Assembly (NCBI GenBank): GCA_027922465.2
Contig: BQMF02000068.1
Span: forward strand, 496,001 to 560,000
DNA length: 64,000 nt
From: Turritopsis dohrnii
Taxonomy: Eukaryota > Cnidaria > Hydrozoa > Anthoathecata > Oceaniidae
Reading direction: 5' to 3'
In this document: positions 46,546-57,858 of the stretch, in pieces
Numbering within the stretch: position 1 is the stretch's first letter
Layout: each line of letters begins with the position of its first letter
Position numbers and translations under genes: made by a program
Notes under the pieces: generated by a model
The model's input: the letters and a program-made list of their open reading frames with translations, nothing else
Databases searched by the model: none
What the model was told of the DNA's origin: nothing

Positions 46546-48192
46546 CTAAAAAGATAATGAAATTGCAGAATATACCAGGATTGTGTAGAGCACCCCGTCC
46601 TTCTCCATGTTTTCAACTAAGACAGGGAGGGAGGGGTTGTGTCTTTAGGTAGTATCTCTGCCTTACTTACTTTCATTAAATGTGATGCACCTCCTCTTCA
46701 CAAATTCAAAATGTAAAAAGTTATTTTCAGACAAAAGTTTGTTCTCTGCTCAACACACTCATCCCTTTTTCAACGTTCCACGACAAAATGGAACCAATGG
46801 TGGGTTCAAACAATGGAAATTATATACACACCTGCAGATACTTGACTCTTTACTTCATAGTGTTTGTTCTTCAGTTCAAGATGTTGAGTTTGTGTTTTAT
46901 CGATTAAAGAAACACATACATTGCATTAGTTTCATAATGATTACAAAGCAAGATGTGTTGGGAAGTTTGGCCATCGTATGATTTAGAACTAATCTTTTTA
47001 ATCTGAGGATAGTGGTGCAAATAGCGATGCCGGTAGCCGATCTTGCGTAAGTGACGGCAACAAATTCCTTTTCTTCGATCGGAGAAAGTTCCTGAGAATA
47101 TTTCGCAAAAAAACCGATGGTTTGCAAGAATATTTCGCAGAGCGGTCGTAAAAATCTGGAAAATCGAAGGTTTCAGAGACTGAAACTGAGCTGTTATGTT
47201 CTGAACAAATATGTTCCCAAGAGATGCACCTTTTTTCAACATACTGAATTTTACTGACTTTAAACGCGCCAGTGCACCAGTTTAAATCCCACACTGGGCT
47301 TTGCTTTCAATTCAGAGAGTATCATTTTTGTTTCAATAATTGTACCAACAGAGTAAAGACAGAGATAAGTAAAGATCACTTCCTGCTGCGAATCCACAAA
47401 TTTTGATGAAAAACTTAAAGGTTGTTTTTGAAAAGATAATCAAAGTGCGATATTAAAACCTTCACATATTAGACGCAGTTCTTAGGGTGAAATATCTCGA
47501 GAGCTATTGTTACACCGACAAATGTAGTAACTCCGACAAATGTAGTAAATTTTCATCGACAAATGTAGTATAAAACAACGACGAATGTAGTAAATCTACG
47601 ATAAACGTTGTAAACGCCTTGAAGATTGAAATGAGCCATCATTAGGCATGAATGTCTTCACCAGGTAAATTTTAAAGCTCTATAAAGTTAGCCTATTGTT
47701 TTCCATCATTATGTTGCGGAATAGTTTTGCGGGATAGAAATTCTTACTATAAGCATGTGTCAGTTCTCCTAAATATTTGATTTCATACAAAAAAGTTTTT
47801 CTCACACTGGTACTATTCTTAAATAATTTGATTTTTTTCTTTTCTCGTCCTTACATCCAAGGACAAAAAAAGTTTACCACAGCTGAAGTTTCACTAGAGC
47901 AGAAGAAATGCAGCAGCAGGATCTTCGGCTAGAATACTCGCTAGTGTGAAAACCGTTCAAAAAGTTTAAAAGTTCTAAAGTTTTTTTCGGAACTTTTATG
48001 ATTGTTGTTGATCTACTTTACTTCTCGAGAAACTAATCCGAAAACACGGAAAATGTTATCCTTTGTTGGTACACTTCCGAAATTGAATGAAGAACGTGAA
48101 CTTCTATCAGCCAAACAGGGCGTTTAAAGCTTGATACTGTCGAAGTCAAATTATTCATGAAATTATTCTTATTTGACAATCTTTCGTCGTTA
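46546..48192. other. Gene-free spacer with a degenerate CGACAAATGTAGTA repeat
   Basis: No exon recognised. At about 47514-47610 the word CGACAAATGTAGTA and variants recur five times at roughly 20-bp spacing. Short frames on both strands around 46682-47294 look random. Confidence 0.5.
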
Positions 48193-48923
48193 AGGCGGAT
48201 TTCCACTAGGCGAACTATTTCGCGCGACCCGAAATTTTTCGATGCGAAGTTTTCGTCGACGACCAAAATTTAATTTCCACACTTGCGACACTTTTGGCGC
48301 GCGCACTAACTGGTTTGTAAATAAACATGGAAGTAAAGAAACTGCTGCTTCTAGAAAAAAAGTCATAATTTTAAAATTTTGTCACTTACTAATACCAGAA
48401 CACCGAAGCAAAAGACGCATGTGGGTCCGTAAGATATACCAAGGAAGACTGCATAAAGGTGAATTTCATCTTTTAGTGAAAAAGTTAATGCAACATGATC
48501 AGGAATACTTTTTAAAAAACTTTCGAATGAAACACCATCAATTATGAAAAAATGCTGGCATATATTGCTCCATCTATTGAGAAGTACAGGAACGCAGTTA
48601 GCGCGTCATTATCAAAAAGATTTTCTTGATTTCGCTGTCGAAAACTTTGTGGCTCTGGATACAGGCTCTTCTGGCATTTTGATTACTGTCTCTTCGCATA
48701 AATTTATATCTTAATGCTGAACTAGCAAATTAATAACACTTTGATTGGTGTTTGCTGCATATCGAACATTTTCACAGCGAGAAAGTTGAAATGAATTCTA
48801 CTTTTTTTTTGTCGAAGTCGATCGAAGAATGATTCTCAACATTACGCAATAATGCTACTGCGCATGCTTAGCGGCGATAAAGTTCGCGTCGCGCGAAAAA
48901 GTTCGCCTGGTGGAAATCCGCCT
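48193..48923 (+). mobile_element. PIF/Harbinger-derived element with transposase N-terminal fragment, TTA target duplication
   Basis: Ends AGGCGGATTTCCAC(T/C)AGGCG are inverted at both sides, with TTA outside each (48190-48192, 48924-48926). The frame at 48242-48547 ends with KRRMWVRKIYQGRLHKGEFH and LMQHDQEYFLKNFRM, the typical N-terminus of Harbinger transposases. The DDE core is missing. It is clearly related to 8742-9498 in ends, length and coding remnant. Confidence 0.85.
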
Positions 48924-49103
48924 TTAAGTCTATAACAGGGAAAGTAGGAAATACAACCGCAACGAGGGCACCGACAAAGATTTATTTTCCATAATGGATT
49001 TATTTTGGAATGCGATTTTATTTCCCTCTCTATATCATTTGGAAATCCCTTTTAACTTTACTAATAAGAAATTTTCATATTCTATACACAAAGTAAAAAG
49101 TAT

Positions 49104-49258
49104 TAGTTGAATCCCCATAAATCGAACTCTCTAATTCGAATGAATTTCATGATCCCTTCACCTATGGTAAATGAACCTCCGTAATTCGAGCGAACTTTCC
49201 ATAAATCGAACGTTTTTTTCGTTCCCTTGGTTGTTCGAATTAGAGAGAGTTTACTGTA
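49104..49258. mobile_element. Pogo/Tigger-like MITE, second copy
   Basis: The sequence between a left end near TAGTTGAATCCCC and a right end TTTACTGTA is built from AAATCGAAC and AATTCGAA words, as in 17340-17510. TA lies at the right edge; the left edge is less certain. Confidence 0.5.
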
Positions 49259-49456
49259 TTTTGGAAGGCGTGCTCAAAACGAAGACGGGTAAGTAGCAGT
49301 ATTTTGTTTTAAATTTCCTTGGTTCCTTCAAGATTCGTTCCAATCCGAGTTCATCAAACAAGCTTCATAAACATAAACAATGTAAGTTGGCCCTCCCCCT
49401 AGAAATCAATGCTGTACTTATGGGACAGCCACAACGCCTGTACAACATTGATGTTT

Positions 49457-49459
<3 letters not shown>

Positions 49460-49494
<35 letters not shown>
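49460..49494. repeat. Homopolymeric G tract (35 G)
   Basis: An uninterrupted run of 35 G preceded by GGA. The count is uncertain for technical reasons. It is the second such tract in the window. Confidence 0.9.
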
Positions 49495-49496
<2 letters not shown>

Positions 49497-50641
49497 ATTG
49501 CAGTTGCTACTTAAAGTTTTGCCACAATTTTTGTCCAAGATTGTAGTAACTGAAATTAAAAGCTTAAATAAAATCGATCAAAGTTATTGTAATTGTTCTT
49601 GACAAATAATTTCTGTTGATGCATATTGTATTATCATAGGTGAGTCTTTATGCTGTCACAAAAATCTCATGGCCTAAAAAGAGAAGGACTTAATTGATTG
49701 TTATGGAAACACAACGGTCGACTTGTTATCTTTTAAAGCTTTTACGGTATAGTTCTTCCTTCACATAGAAATGTGTTATTATGATTTTGAACTTGATACT
49801 TTGTTAAGGCGTCTCACGTTGAATGTATCCTCTGCAAAACAATTCGCATGTAATGTGTTATGGTCGATTTGTTATTGGACCTAGGCGTTTGGTCGATAGA
49901 AGCGTTCTTGTGTTCGAGGGCGGCTTTTATTAGAGGGCACTTTCTATTCGAGAAAATACGGTATGTAGTGTCGGGGAGGAGATATTTCCCATCACATGGC
50001 GGCTTCCAATCTCCTGTCACAGTCTAGAATATTAAGCGGATAAGCAAAATATTCCGCTTTCAGTAGTTGAGCAGCTGTCATTTCTGCAGATTCTTTTCTG
50101 CCACGGAATTTTCGGCGAACTAATCAAATTACGTCATTTCTTGTCACGTGTGTTGTCACGTGTGTAACTTTAAAGCTTCTTTCTTTCCAGTGTCGTAGTC
50201 AATCACGTGACATATAAAATTTTTTAAATAATCACTCTTTGGAAAATGGTGCTACTTTCTCTTAAATCGTACTAAATACTCGATTACGCGCCACCCTTGA
50301 ATAAGCACTGAGTCGATGTTCTATTTTTAAACAGCGTTCCTCAGGGGATTTTAAATCTGTTCGAAACAAAGCAAATTCGAATTTTGTAGTGTTCGAATTA
50401 TATTCATTGTTGTCGTCAAATCTATTTCAGTAAAAAAATATTTTTTAGAGTAAAATAGATCAAATAATTTTATCGTGGATGACTGGATCTAATTTGATAT
50501 GTGACGTCAGAAAAGATAGATTAAAATTTGACGTCACCCACAAAATAACCGCTTTTTTGTAAAAGCTCTTAGTAGTGTAAGACGTGTTTAGAGAAAGAGA
50601 AAATTGTACTCAGTAAATTGTTGTTTAGGACTGTATTCATT
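49495..50641. other. Spacer with possible MITE ends; no gene recognised
   Basis: The segment 49860-49970 (GGCGTTTGGTCGATAGAAGC, later TTCTATTCGAGAAAATACGG) and one near 50275 (AAATACTCGATTACGCGCCA) resemble ends of a MITE family built on ATACTCGA/CGCC words, but I could not pair them cleanly. The last 60 bp are the immediate upstream region of the gene at 50642. Confidence 0.3.
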
Positions 50642-51454
50642 ATGGAATCGTCTACTTCAAAGCCATCTGCCACTTCACAGCAACGTGTGGTGATGAGGAA
50701 ACTTCAGTCGCTCAGCAAAGAACATCGAAACCATCTGATGAGTCGATACGACTTCGCTGGGATTGCTCAACGTATCGATCGATACTTGAGTTTCGAACGT
50801 AAGCGAAGAGCGATGGTTAATAACGAAACTCAGTGTCAGAACATCTACAACCAGCTGAGAAGAGGCTACTATGAAGCTGAATTCAATGTTTTTGGTAAGT
50901 TCAACTTGATACATTTGAACATATGAATCTGAGAAATATCTGAGAAGGACGTTTCTTCCATTTTGGTCATTTTTTGTATTAATCTTTATATTATAGGAGG
51001 CCAACATGATCCGAATATGAACCAATATGGAACGGATTATAGTGATCTTCATGGAGGTGATTGCTTAAAGAAGGCTCAGTCTACATCTCGTCAAGACCTC
51101 CTCGTGCCCTTGCCAAAGAACTCTGTTAATAACACGATCAAACGCATATCTGTTTCGATGTATTTACAACGAAACTCAGCGTTATCTCAACAAAGAGCGC
51201 ACACGGATGTTGGATTTTGCAAGTTGGAAAACATGCCGAAAAGTCGTTCTTATGGAGATAATGTGAATGTGTGTTCCGCCGATGTGATGAGGGACCGAAA
51301 ACGAAAGTTTGACAATGACGACGAAGAAATACATTACGACAAGAGGATGGGGAAATGCTTCCGAGTTTTCTCTCCTAAACATCACGACAGGATTGCATCA
51401 TGGGTGGCGACACAAGTGAAGTATAACGCACAGATTCCTCCACGAGACATTTGA
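50642..51454 (+). CDS. Unrecognised 236-residue nuclear-type protein, two exons
   Basis: Exon 50642-50894 (start MESSTSKPSATSQQ; donor TTTG|GTAAGT) joins in phase 1 to exon 50997-51454 (acceptor TTATATTATAG; stop TGA). Residues about 18-80 are helical and charged, including SLSKEHRNHLMSRYDFAG and RIDRYLSFERKRRAM. A basic cluster RDRKRKF followed by acidic DNDDEE suggests a nuclear localisation signal. The C-terminal third includes HYDKRMGKCFRVFSPKHHDR. No signal peptide or membrane segment. I recognise no family. A possible acceptor TTGTTTAG lies about 15 nt before the ATG. Intact frames and clean splice sites support a real gene. Confidence 0.65.
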
Positions 51455-51597
51455 ATCACTTTTAATATAAACGATGTATATATGACTAGGGTGTATTTTA
51501 GATTAGGGATTTTACTTTGTATTTTTTTTTTTTTTTTTTGGTAAGACAAAATTTTGTAATAAAAAAATTAAAAGAAAAGATAACATCATGGTTGAAC

Positions 51598-51660
51598 AGG
51601 CACGGCGCCACTGGGGGGGCTGGGGGGGCTGAAGCCCCCCCACATTTTTGATGAGTTAAA
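51598..51660. repeat. GC-rich palindromic segment, possible element end
   Basis: CACGGCGCCAC followed by two GGGGGGGCTG runs and AAGCCCCCCC forms a hairpin. An inverted relative (AAGCCCCCCC...GTGGCGCCGT) lies at 59630-59662, just outside the Helentron nest. The two may be ends of one element into which the nest inserted, or independent copies. Confidence 0.35.
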
Positions 51661-52186
51661 AAAATTTTTTTCACTGTTTCATTTTCACAACAAACAAAGC
51701 AGAAAACACAAAAGAGAAGATAATAATAGTATAATTAACGTTTTCTCATTACTTTCGGCAAGTGCGTATTTTCATTCATTCAGTAGCTCACTTTCTGCAA
51801 TACAATGTCTTCACGGTCTTTGTATTACACAATTTATGCTTACGCAAAGGAAATTTCATATTAAGTAGCGTTAGAAGTGTTGTGTAACATCAATATGTTC
51901 AATATATACAGTGTTAATCGAAAAAGCAAGTGAATAGACCTCTTCTGAATATTTCTTTATCGAACTTCACCTCGTTTTCAGGTCTATTAATAAAAACGTA
52001 AGTATTTTTGACGTTGTTATTGGATTTCTGCGAAAGCAAGAAATACTTTAAAACCGGCTTTGTTTTTCTTTTTTTGGATTTCTGCGTAAGCAAGAAATAC
52101 TTTACGATCGTCTTTGTTTTTTTGTTTTTTTTTGGATTTCTGCGTAAGCAAGAAAGCCTTTACTTTCGTCGTTTTTCTTAGTTTTT

Positions 52187-53612
52187 GGATTTCTGCGTAA
52201 GCAAGAAAGCCTTTACTTTCGTCGTTTTTCTTAGTTTTTTTTCATCTTACTGTCCAAACCTAGCGATTTTTTTTATCTCGAAGTTCATTGGTTCATACAG
52301 CCGCCGACTCAAAATTCATTGGTGCATAGAGCGCCACTATTACGAAAGGGTGCTAATTAACTTTAATAGCGCTATTTTATTGGCTTGAATTTCCGCCATG
52401 TGATCATCCGGGTATTTTTCGACTTCATGTCTGCACGCCGTTCGCATAATGGTAGAGGAAACCGAAGAAACCCTTCGTGTTGATTGATCAATATTGAACA
52501 GATTTAAAAGAACATTTAAGGGAGAAGGAGAGAAATTTATAATTATCTTACGATGATTCTACTGCGCTCATTCTTTTCTAAAAGCAAGTTCTCAATGTTT
52601 TATAAAACAGTGTGTGAAAAGGAATGCTTTTATTTTTTGGAAAATGTCTTGGATTCTTTTAAGCCTATCGTTTGTTTCATGTGTGGGCTGTGGTGCTTTT
52701 TAAGCTCTGGATACATACAGCTCAGCTCAGTTTCCTCTTCAGCTCCAACAACATACAAGAATGTCTTGTCCACCCTCTCTGCCTGTGCATCATTTTTATG
52801 TTTGATGTTTCTCTCTAGCTATTTTAGCTACTTGTATAAGGTCTTGGCTGTATTATCAATATCTTTAATTAGGAATGGGGACTTTCTATTTACGATAGCA
52901 AATTGAAACTTACCTTGATTGTCTGTAATTTTTTAAATACTGGACATCCTTTAACTCAAATTTCTGCTTTCAGTTATGTTTGCTAATTTTGGTATAAGTT
53001 GAGGTCATATTTTTCATAATCCTAATCTTTGTTTACTTTTCGTGTTTGGGAAGTCTCAATAATTAGGAAGATTGACCGTACCTGCGTAATCACAGTGATA
53101 TCTGAAAGCGTATAAATTTGACGTTATTTTTTTCATTAAGTTTATTGGGAGTTAATGTAATGTTTCATATTGTGTTGTTATCCTTTCATAATATACATGT
53201 ATTTTGTATCATTAAAATCTACGCTTTCTTTTTTGTGCTTGTGAATTAGGAATTCTATTAGGATGATGATAGGCAAGACATATTGAATTCATAAATTCGT
53301 AACATTTACATTAACTTACATGCATACTCATTGTTTTATCTGAATTGATCACTGAATCCTTAATATCATTTCGTACCAATGAAATTAATAACATTATGTC
53401 GTTCAGATATAATCAAGTTTAATGTTGTTTATTGGTATAAAGTTTTGCATAGTGCCAATTATGTTCTATCCAGATTTTTGGGGAGTACATGATCAGAAAT
53501 TTATATTGCGGAAATGATTAAACCTTTCTTAAATTTCATGAATGTCATAGCCTTTCTTTTTTCATACTTCAGCTGATTTTGCAGAAATCCTTATGCCTGC
53601 AAGGGCATCTTG
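52187..53612 (+). mobile_element. Helentron-like element 1 (innermost, intact)
   Basis: A 1426-bp element with both ends present. The body begins CATCTTACTGTCCAAACCTA after the T run. It is highly similar to element 2 (53613-55026) along most of its length, differing by small indels such as an extra segment near 54573-54610 in element 2. Short frames shared between copies, for example at 52553-52906, follow from this similarity and are not taken as genes. Confidence 0.7.
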
Positions 53613-55026
53613 TTTTTCATCTTACTGTCCAAACCTAGCGATTTTTTCTATCTCGAAGTTCATTGGTTCATACAGCCGCCGACTCAAAATTCATTGGTGC
53701 ATAGAGCGCCACTATTACGAAAGGGTGCTAATTAACTTTAATAGCGCTATTTTATTGACTTGAATTTCCGCCATGTGATCATCCGGGTATTATTTTTCGA
53801 CTTCACGTCTGCACGCCGTTCGCATAATGGTAGAGGAAACCGAAGAAACCCCTCGTGTTGATTGATCAATATGGAACAGATTTAAAAGAAGATTTAAGGG
53901 AGAAGGAGAGAAATTTATAATTATCTTACGATGATTCTACTGCGCTCATTCTTTTCTAAAGTAAGTTCTCAATGTTTTATAAAACAGTATGTGAAAAGGA
54001 ATGCTTTTATTTTTTGGAAAATGTCTTGGATTCTTTTTTAAGCCTATCGTTTGTTTCATGTGTGGGCTGTGGTGCTTTTTAAGCTCTGGATACATACAGC
54101 TCAGCTCAGTTTCCTCTTCAGCTCCAACAACATACAAGAATGTCTTGTCCACCCTCTCTGCCTGTGCATCATTTTATGTTTGATGTTTCTCTCTAGCTAT
54201 TTTAGCTACTTGTATCAGGTCTTGGCTGTATTATCAATATCTTTAATTAGGAATGGGGACTTTCTATTTACGATAGCAAATTGAAACTTACCTTGATTGT
54301 CTGTAATTTTTTAAATACTGGACATCCTTTAACTCAAATTTCTGCTTTCAGTTATGTTTGCTAATTTTGGTATAAGTTGAGGTCATATTTTTCATAATCC
54401 TAATCTTTGTTTACTTTTTGTGTTTGGGAAGTCTCAATAATTAGGAAGATTGACCGTACATACGTAATCACAGTGATATCATAAAGCGTATAAATTTGAC
54501 GTTATTTTTTTCATTAAGTTTATTGGGAGTTAATGTAATGTTTCATATTGTGTTGTTATCCTTTCATAATGTTCTGGCGTGTATACGTAATTAAAAATTT
54601 AATGTTTATATACATGTATTTTGTATCATTAAAATCTACGCTTTCCTGTTTGTGCTTGTGAATTAGGAATTCTATTAGGATGATAGGCAAGACATATTGA
54701 ATTCATAAATTCGTAACATTTACATTAACTTACATGCATACTCATTGTTTTATCTGAATTGATCACTGAATCCTTAATATCATTTCGTACCAATGAAATT
54801 AATAACATTATGTCGTTCAGATTTAATCAAGTTTAATGTTGTTTATTGGTATAAAGTTTTGCATAGTGCCAATTATGTTCTATCCAGATTTTTGGGGAGT
54901 ACATGATCAGAAATTTATATTGCGGAAATGATTAAACCTTTCTTAAATTTCATGAATGTCATAGCCTTTCTCTTTTCATACTTCAGCTGATTTTGCAGAA
55001 ATCCTTATGCCTGCAAGGGCATCTTG
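53613..55026 (+). mobile_element. Helentron-like element 2 (body; left end at 52134)
   Basis: Continuation of the element whose first about 50 bp stand at 52134-52186. Near-identity to element 1 suggests the two insertions were recent, or that one gave rise to the other. Confidence 0.65.
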
Positions 55027-57858
55027 TTTTTTTTCATCTTACTGTCCAAACCTAGTCATATTTGTTTCTCCAATTTCATTGGTTCATAAAAAAGCCGTCT
55101 CAATCGTGATTGGTGCATAATGCCCGATTTCTACGAAAGGGTGCTAATATAGCCACCTTAACTTCAATAGCGAAAGTTTATTGGCTTGATCTGCGCCGTG
55201 CCATGTGATCATCCGGGTATTTTTCGACTTTACATTTGCACGCCGTTCGCATAATGGTGTACTATCAGCGGTACCGAAGAAACCCACTTAGATTTCCGAA
55301 AGTTGATTGATCAATGTGGAATATATTTAAAAGAAAATTTACACTTCCAAAACCGAAAGTAAAGGGTAGAAAATTTATAATTTATCTTACAATGATTCTA
55401 CTGTGTTCATTCTTTTCTAAAAACAAGTTCTCGATGTTTTATAAAAACAGTGTGTGAAAAAGAATGCTTTTATTTTTTGGAAAATGTCTGGGATTCTTTT
55501 AAGCCTTTCTAATACGAAATATCGTTTGTTTCATGTGTGGACTGTAGTGCTTTTTAAGCTCTGGATACATACAGCTCAGCTCAGTTTCCTCTTCAGCTCC
55601 AACAACATACAAGAATGTCTTGTGTACCCTGTGGCTGTGGTGCATCATTTTATGTTTGATGTTTCTCTAGCTATTTTAGCTTATTTACTTGTATAGTTCT
55701 TGGCTGTATTATCAATGTCTTGAATTAGGAATGGGGACTTACTATTTACTTACTTTGGTTGTCTGTAAATTCTAAATACTGGACATCCTTTAACGCAAAT
55801 TTCTGCTTTCAGTTATGTTTGCTAATTTTGATAAGTTTTGTTTACTTTTTGTGTTTGGGAAGTCTTTTCGTAATTTGTAAGATTGACCGTACATATTGTT
55901 GAAAGATTTATATATATACATATGAAATCGTTGTGATATCTGAAAGCATCTATTTAAATTTAATGTTATTTTGTTCATTAAGTTTATTGGCAGTTTCGTA
56001 TTGTGTCAGTTATGCTTTCATAATGCCCTGGGGTGTATGCGTAATTAAAAATTAAATGCTTTTCTGTTATTAAAGAAGATATCGTTAGAGAAGTAACCGC
56101 CGCTGGGAAGAGATCATTGACTGAAGAATCCCAAAGTATCGCAAAAAAGGTGAAAGCTGCTGAAATCCCTTCTTTCAAACGTGCTTACAATAAACAGCAA
56201 TACGAGCATAACAATAAAGTTGAACAGGTTTTATTTGATGCTGAACTTGCGTTAGAGAATGGGGATGAAGAAAAAGTGAAGGAAAAGTTGGAGGAAGATC
56301 CTCTTGTTTCTTATGTGGAGAGAGAGGACATTTTGTTGCCTCCTGCCCAAGAAACAAACCACGGAATTCTGGACAGTAGAGATTATGAATACGAAACCTC
56401 AGAAAATGTATATTCTGTTGTGGGAAGGTTGAGAAAACACGTATCCTTTTGGGAAAACACCCTTGATGCTTCGTCCTTTGTTTTGAACGTGATCAAGTCT
56501 GGATATTTTTTACCTTTTTTGAAAACCCCTCCGTCGTTTTACGCTAAAAATAATCGATCCAGTTTGAAGCACACTAAATTTGTTGAAGAAGCTATCCACA
56601 CTTTGCTCACAAAAGGTTGTATCAAAGAAGTAAATTCCAGACCTTATTGCTGTAATCCTTTGACCGTTGCAGAGCATCCTAAATTAAGGCTCGTCATCGA
56701 TTTAAGACACGTAAACAAGTACATAAAGATTAGTAAGTTTCGCTACGAGGATTTATCAGTATTAGCCGAAATGTTTGATCAAGGCGACTATTTCACCAAG
56801 TTTGACCTTTCTTCCGGTTATCATCATGTTGATATCCACCCAGAGCATTGGAAATACTTAGGATTTTGTTGGGAGTTTCCAAATGGTAAAATTCGTTATT
56901 TTATTTTTATGGTGCTTCCGTTTGGCCTTGCATCTGCCTGTTACGTATTTACCAAAATAGTACGTCCACTCGTCAGACGATGGAGGTCGTTGGGCATCCG
57001 TAGTATCGTTTATATTGACGACGGCATAAATGCTAATAGCACTTTTACAGAATGTCTCAATTCATCGAAAATCGTCTTTAAAGATTTGTGTAGTTCAGGC
57101 TTTGTCATCAACGTTGTTAAAAGCGATTTTACACCAAAGCAAGTTGGAAAGTGGTTAGGGGTTATCGTCGATACATCTGCTATGACCTTCACCGTTCCTA
57201 AAAGAAAAATCACCAAATTAAAAGAGAATATTTCCACAATTTTGGGTCAGTCTTTTACAACTGCTAGACAACTTTCAAAGATCGCGGTCAACTTGCGTCT
57301 ATGCATCGTGCTATAGGACCATTAGTGAGGCTTTTCACAAGAAATTTGTATCGAGCAATAGAATCAAGAAGGAGTTGGTTTCATCCTTTAATATTAGACG
57401 TTGCTTCCAAAGATGAGCTCAATTTCTGGTACATTAACGTTGATTCGTACAATGGCTACACATACAAACCCAGGCCTGTGACGGGAAAAATTGTTTTCAC
57501 TGATGCTAGTAGTACCGGCTATGGTGGTTTTATTTTTGAAAGGTTAAGTCAAAAACTTTGTGCAGGAAAATTTTCTTTAACCGAGCAAACAACAAGTTCT
57601 ACACTCAGGGAGCTTCTAGCAGTTAAATATGTCTTATCTAGTTTTCGTCACCAACTTACCTCCGAGTCTGTTAATATTCATTTGGATAGTCTTAACGCGA
57701 CACGTATTCTTTCCGTTGGTAGCTGTAAAAAGTATTTACATGATGTGGCTGTCGACATATTCAAATTTTGCTTACAGCGTATAAACTACCTCATGGTCTT
57801 TCAATTTTCATTCTTCAGCTGATTTTGCAGAAATCCTTATGCCTGCAAGGGCATCTTG
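55027..57858 (+). mobile_element. Helentron-like element 3 carrying RT-RNase H cargo (left end at 52076)
   Basis: The first kilobase is a diverged relative of elements 1 and 2. At about 56080 similarity stops, replaced by a DIRS-type RT-RNase H coding segment to about 57785. The family right end then resumes (TTCAGCTGATTTTGCAG). The junction TTCTGTTATTAAAG upstream of the coding part resembles a splice acceptor, as in captured gene fragments. Confidence 0.65.
56117..57822 (+). pseudogene. DIRS-type reverse transcriptase - RNase H fragment, frameshifted
   Basis: The frame 56117-57316 gives a gag-like Lys/Glu-rich stretch (KVEQVLFDAELALENGDEEK), a linker, then RT: EEAIHTLLTKGCIKEV, RLVIDLRHVNK, FTKFDLSSGYHHVDIHPEHW, LPFGLASACYVFTK and the catalytic VYIDDGI. 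It shifts frame near 57290 and continues (57301-57822) with MHRAIGPLVRLF and RNase H: VFTDASSTGYGGF (first Asp), the Glu-bearing TLRELLAVKYVL and HLDSLNA. The order and motifs match DIRS-like retroelements. The methylase-like and tyrosine-recombinase parts are absent; the fragment stops where the Helentron end resumes. A copied fragment, not a working element. Confidence 0.8.

Noticed and set aside
52185..55696. Repeated short frames with similar translations in the Helentron nest (for example 52553-52906, 54001-54183, 55454-55696)
   Set aside because: They recur because the element bodies are similar; frames are shifted by indels between copies and show no conserved protein.
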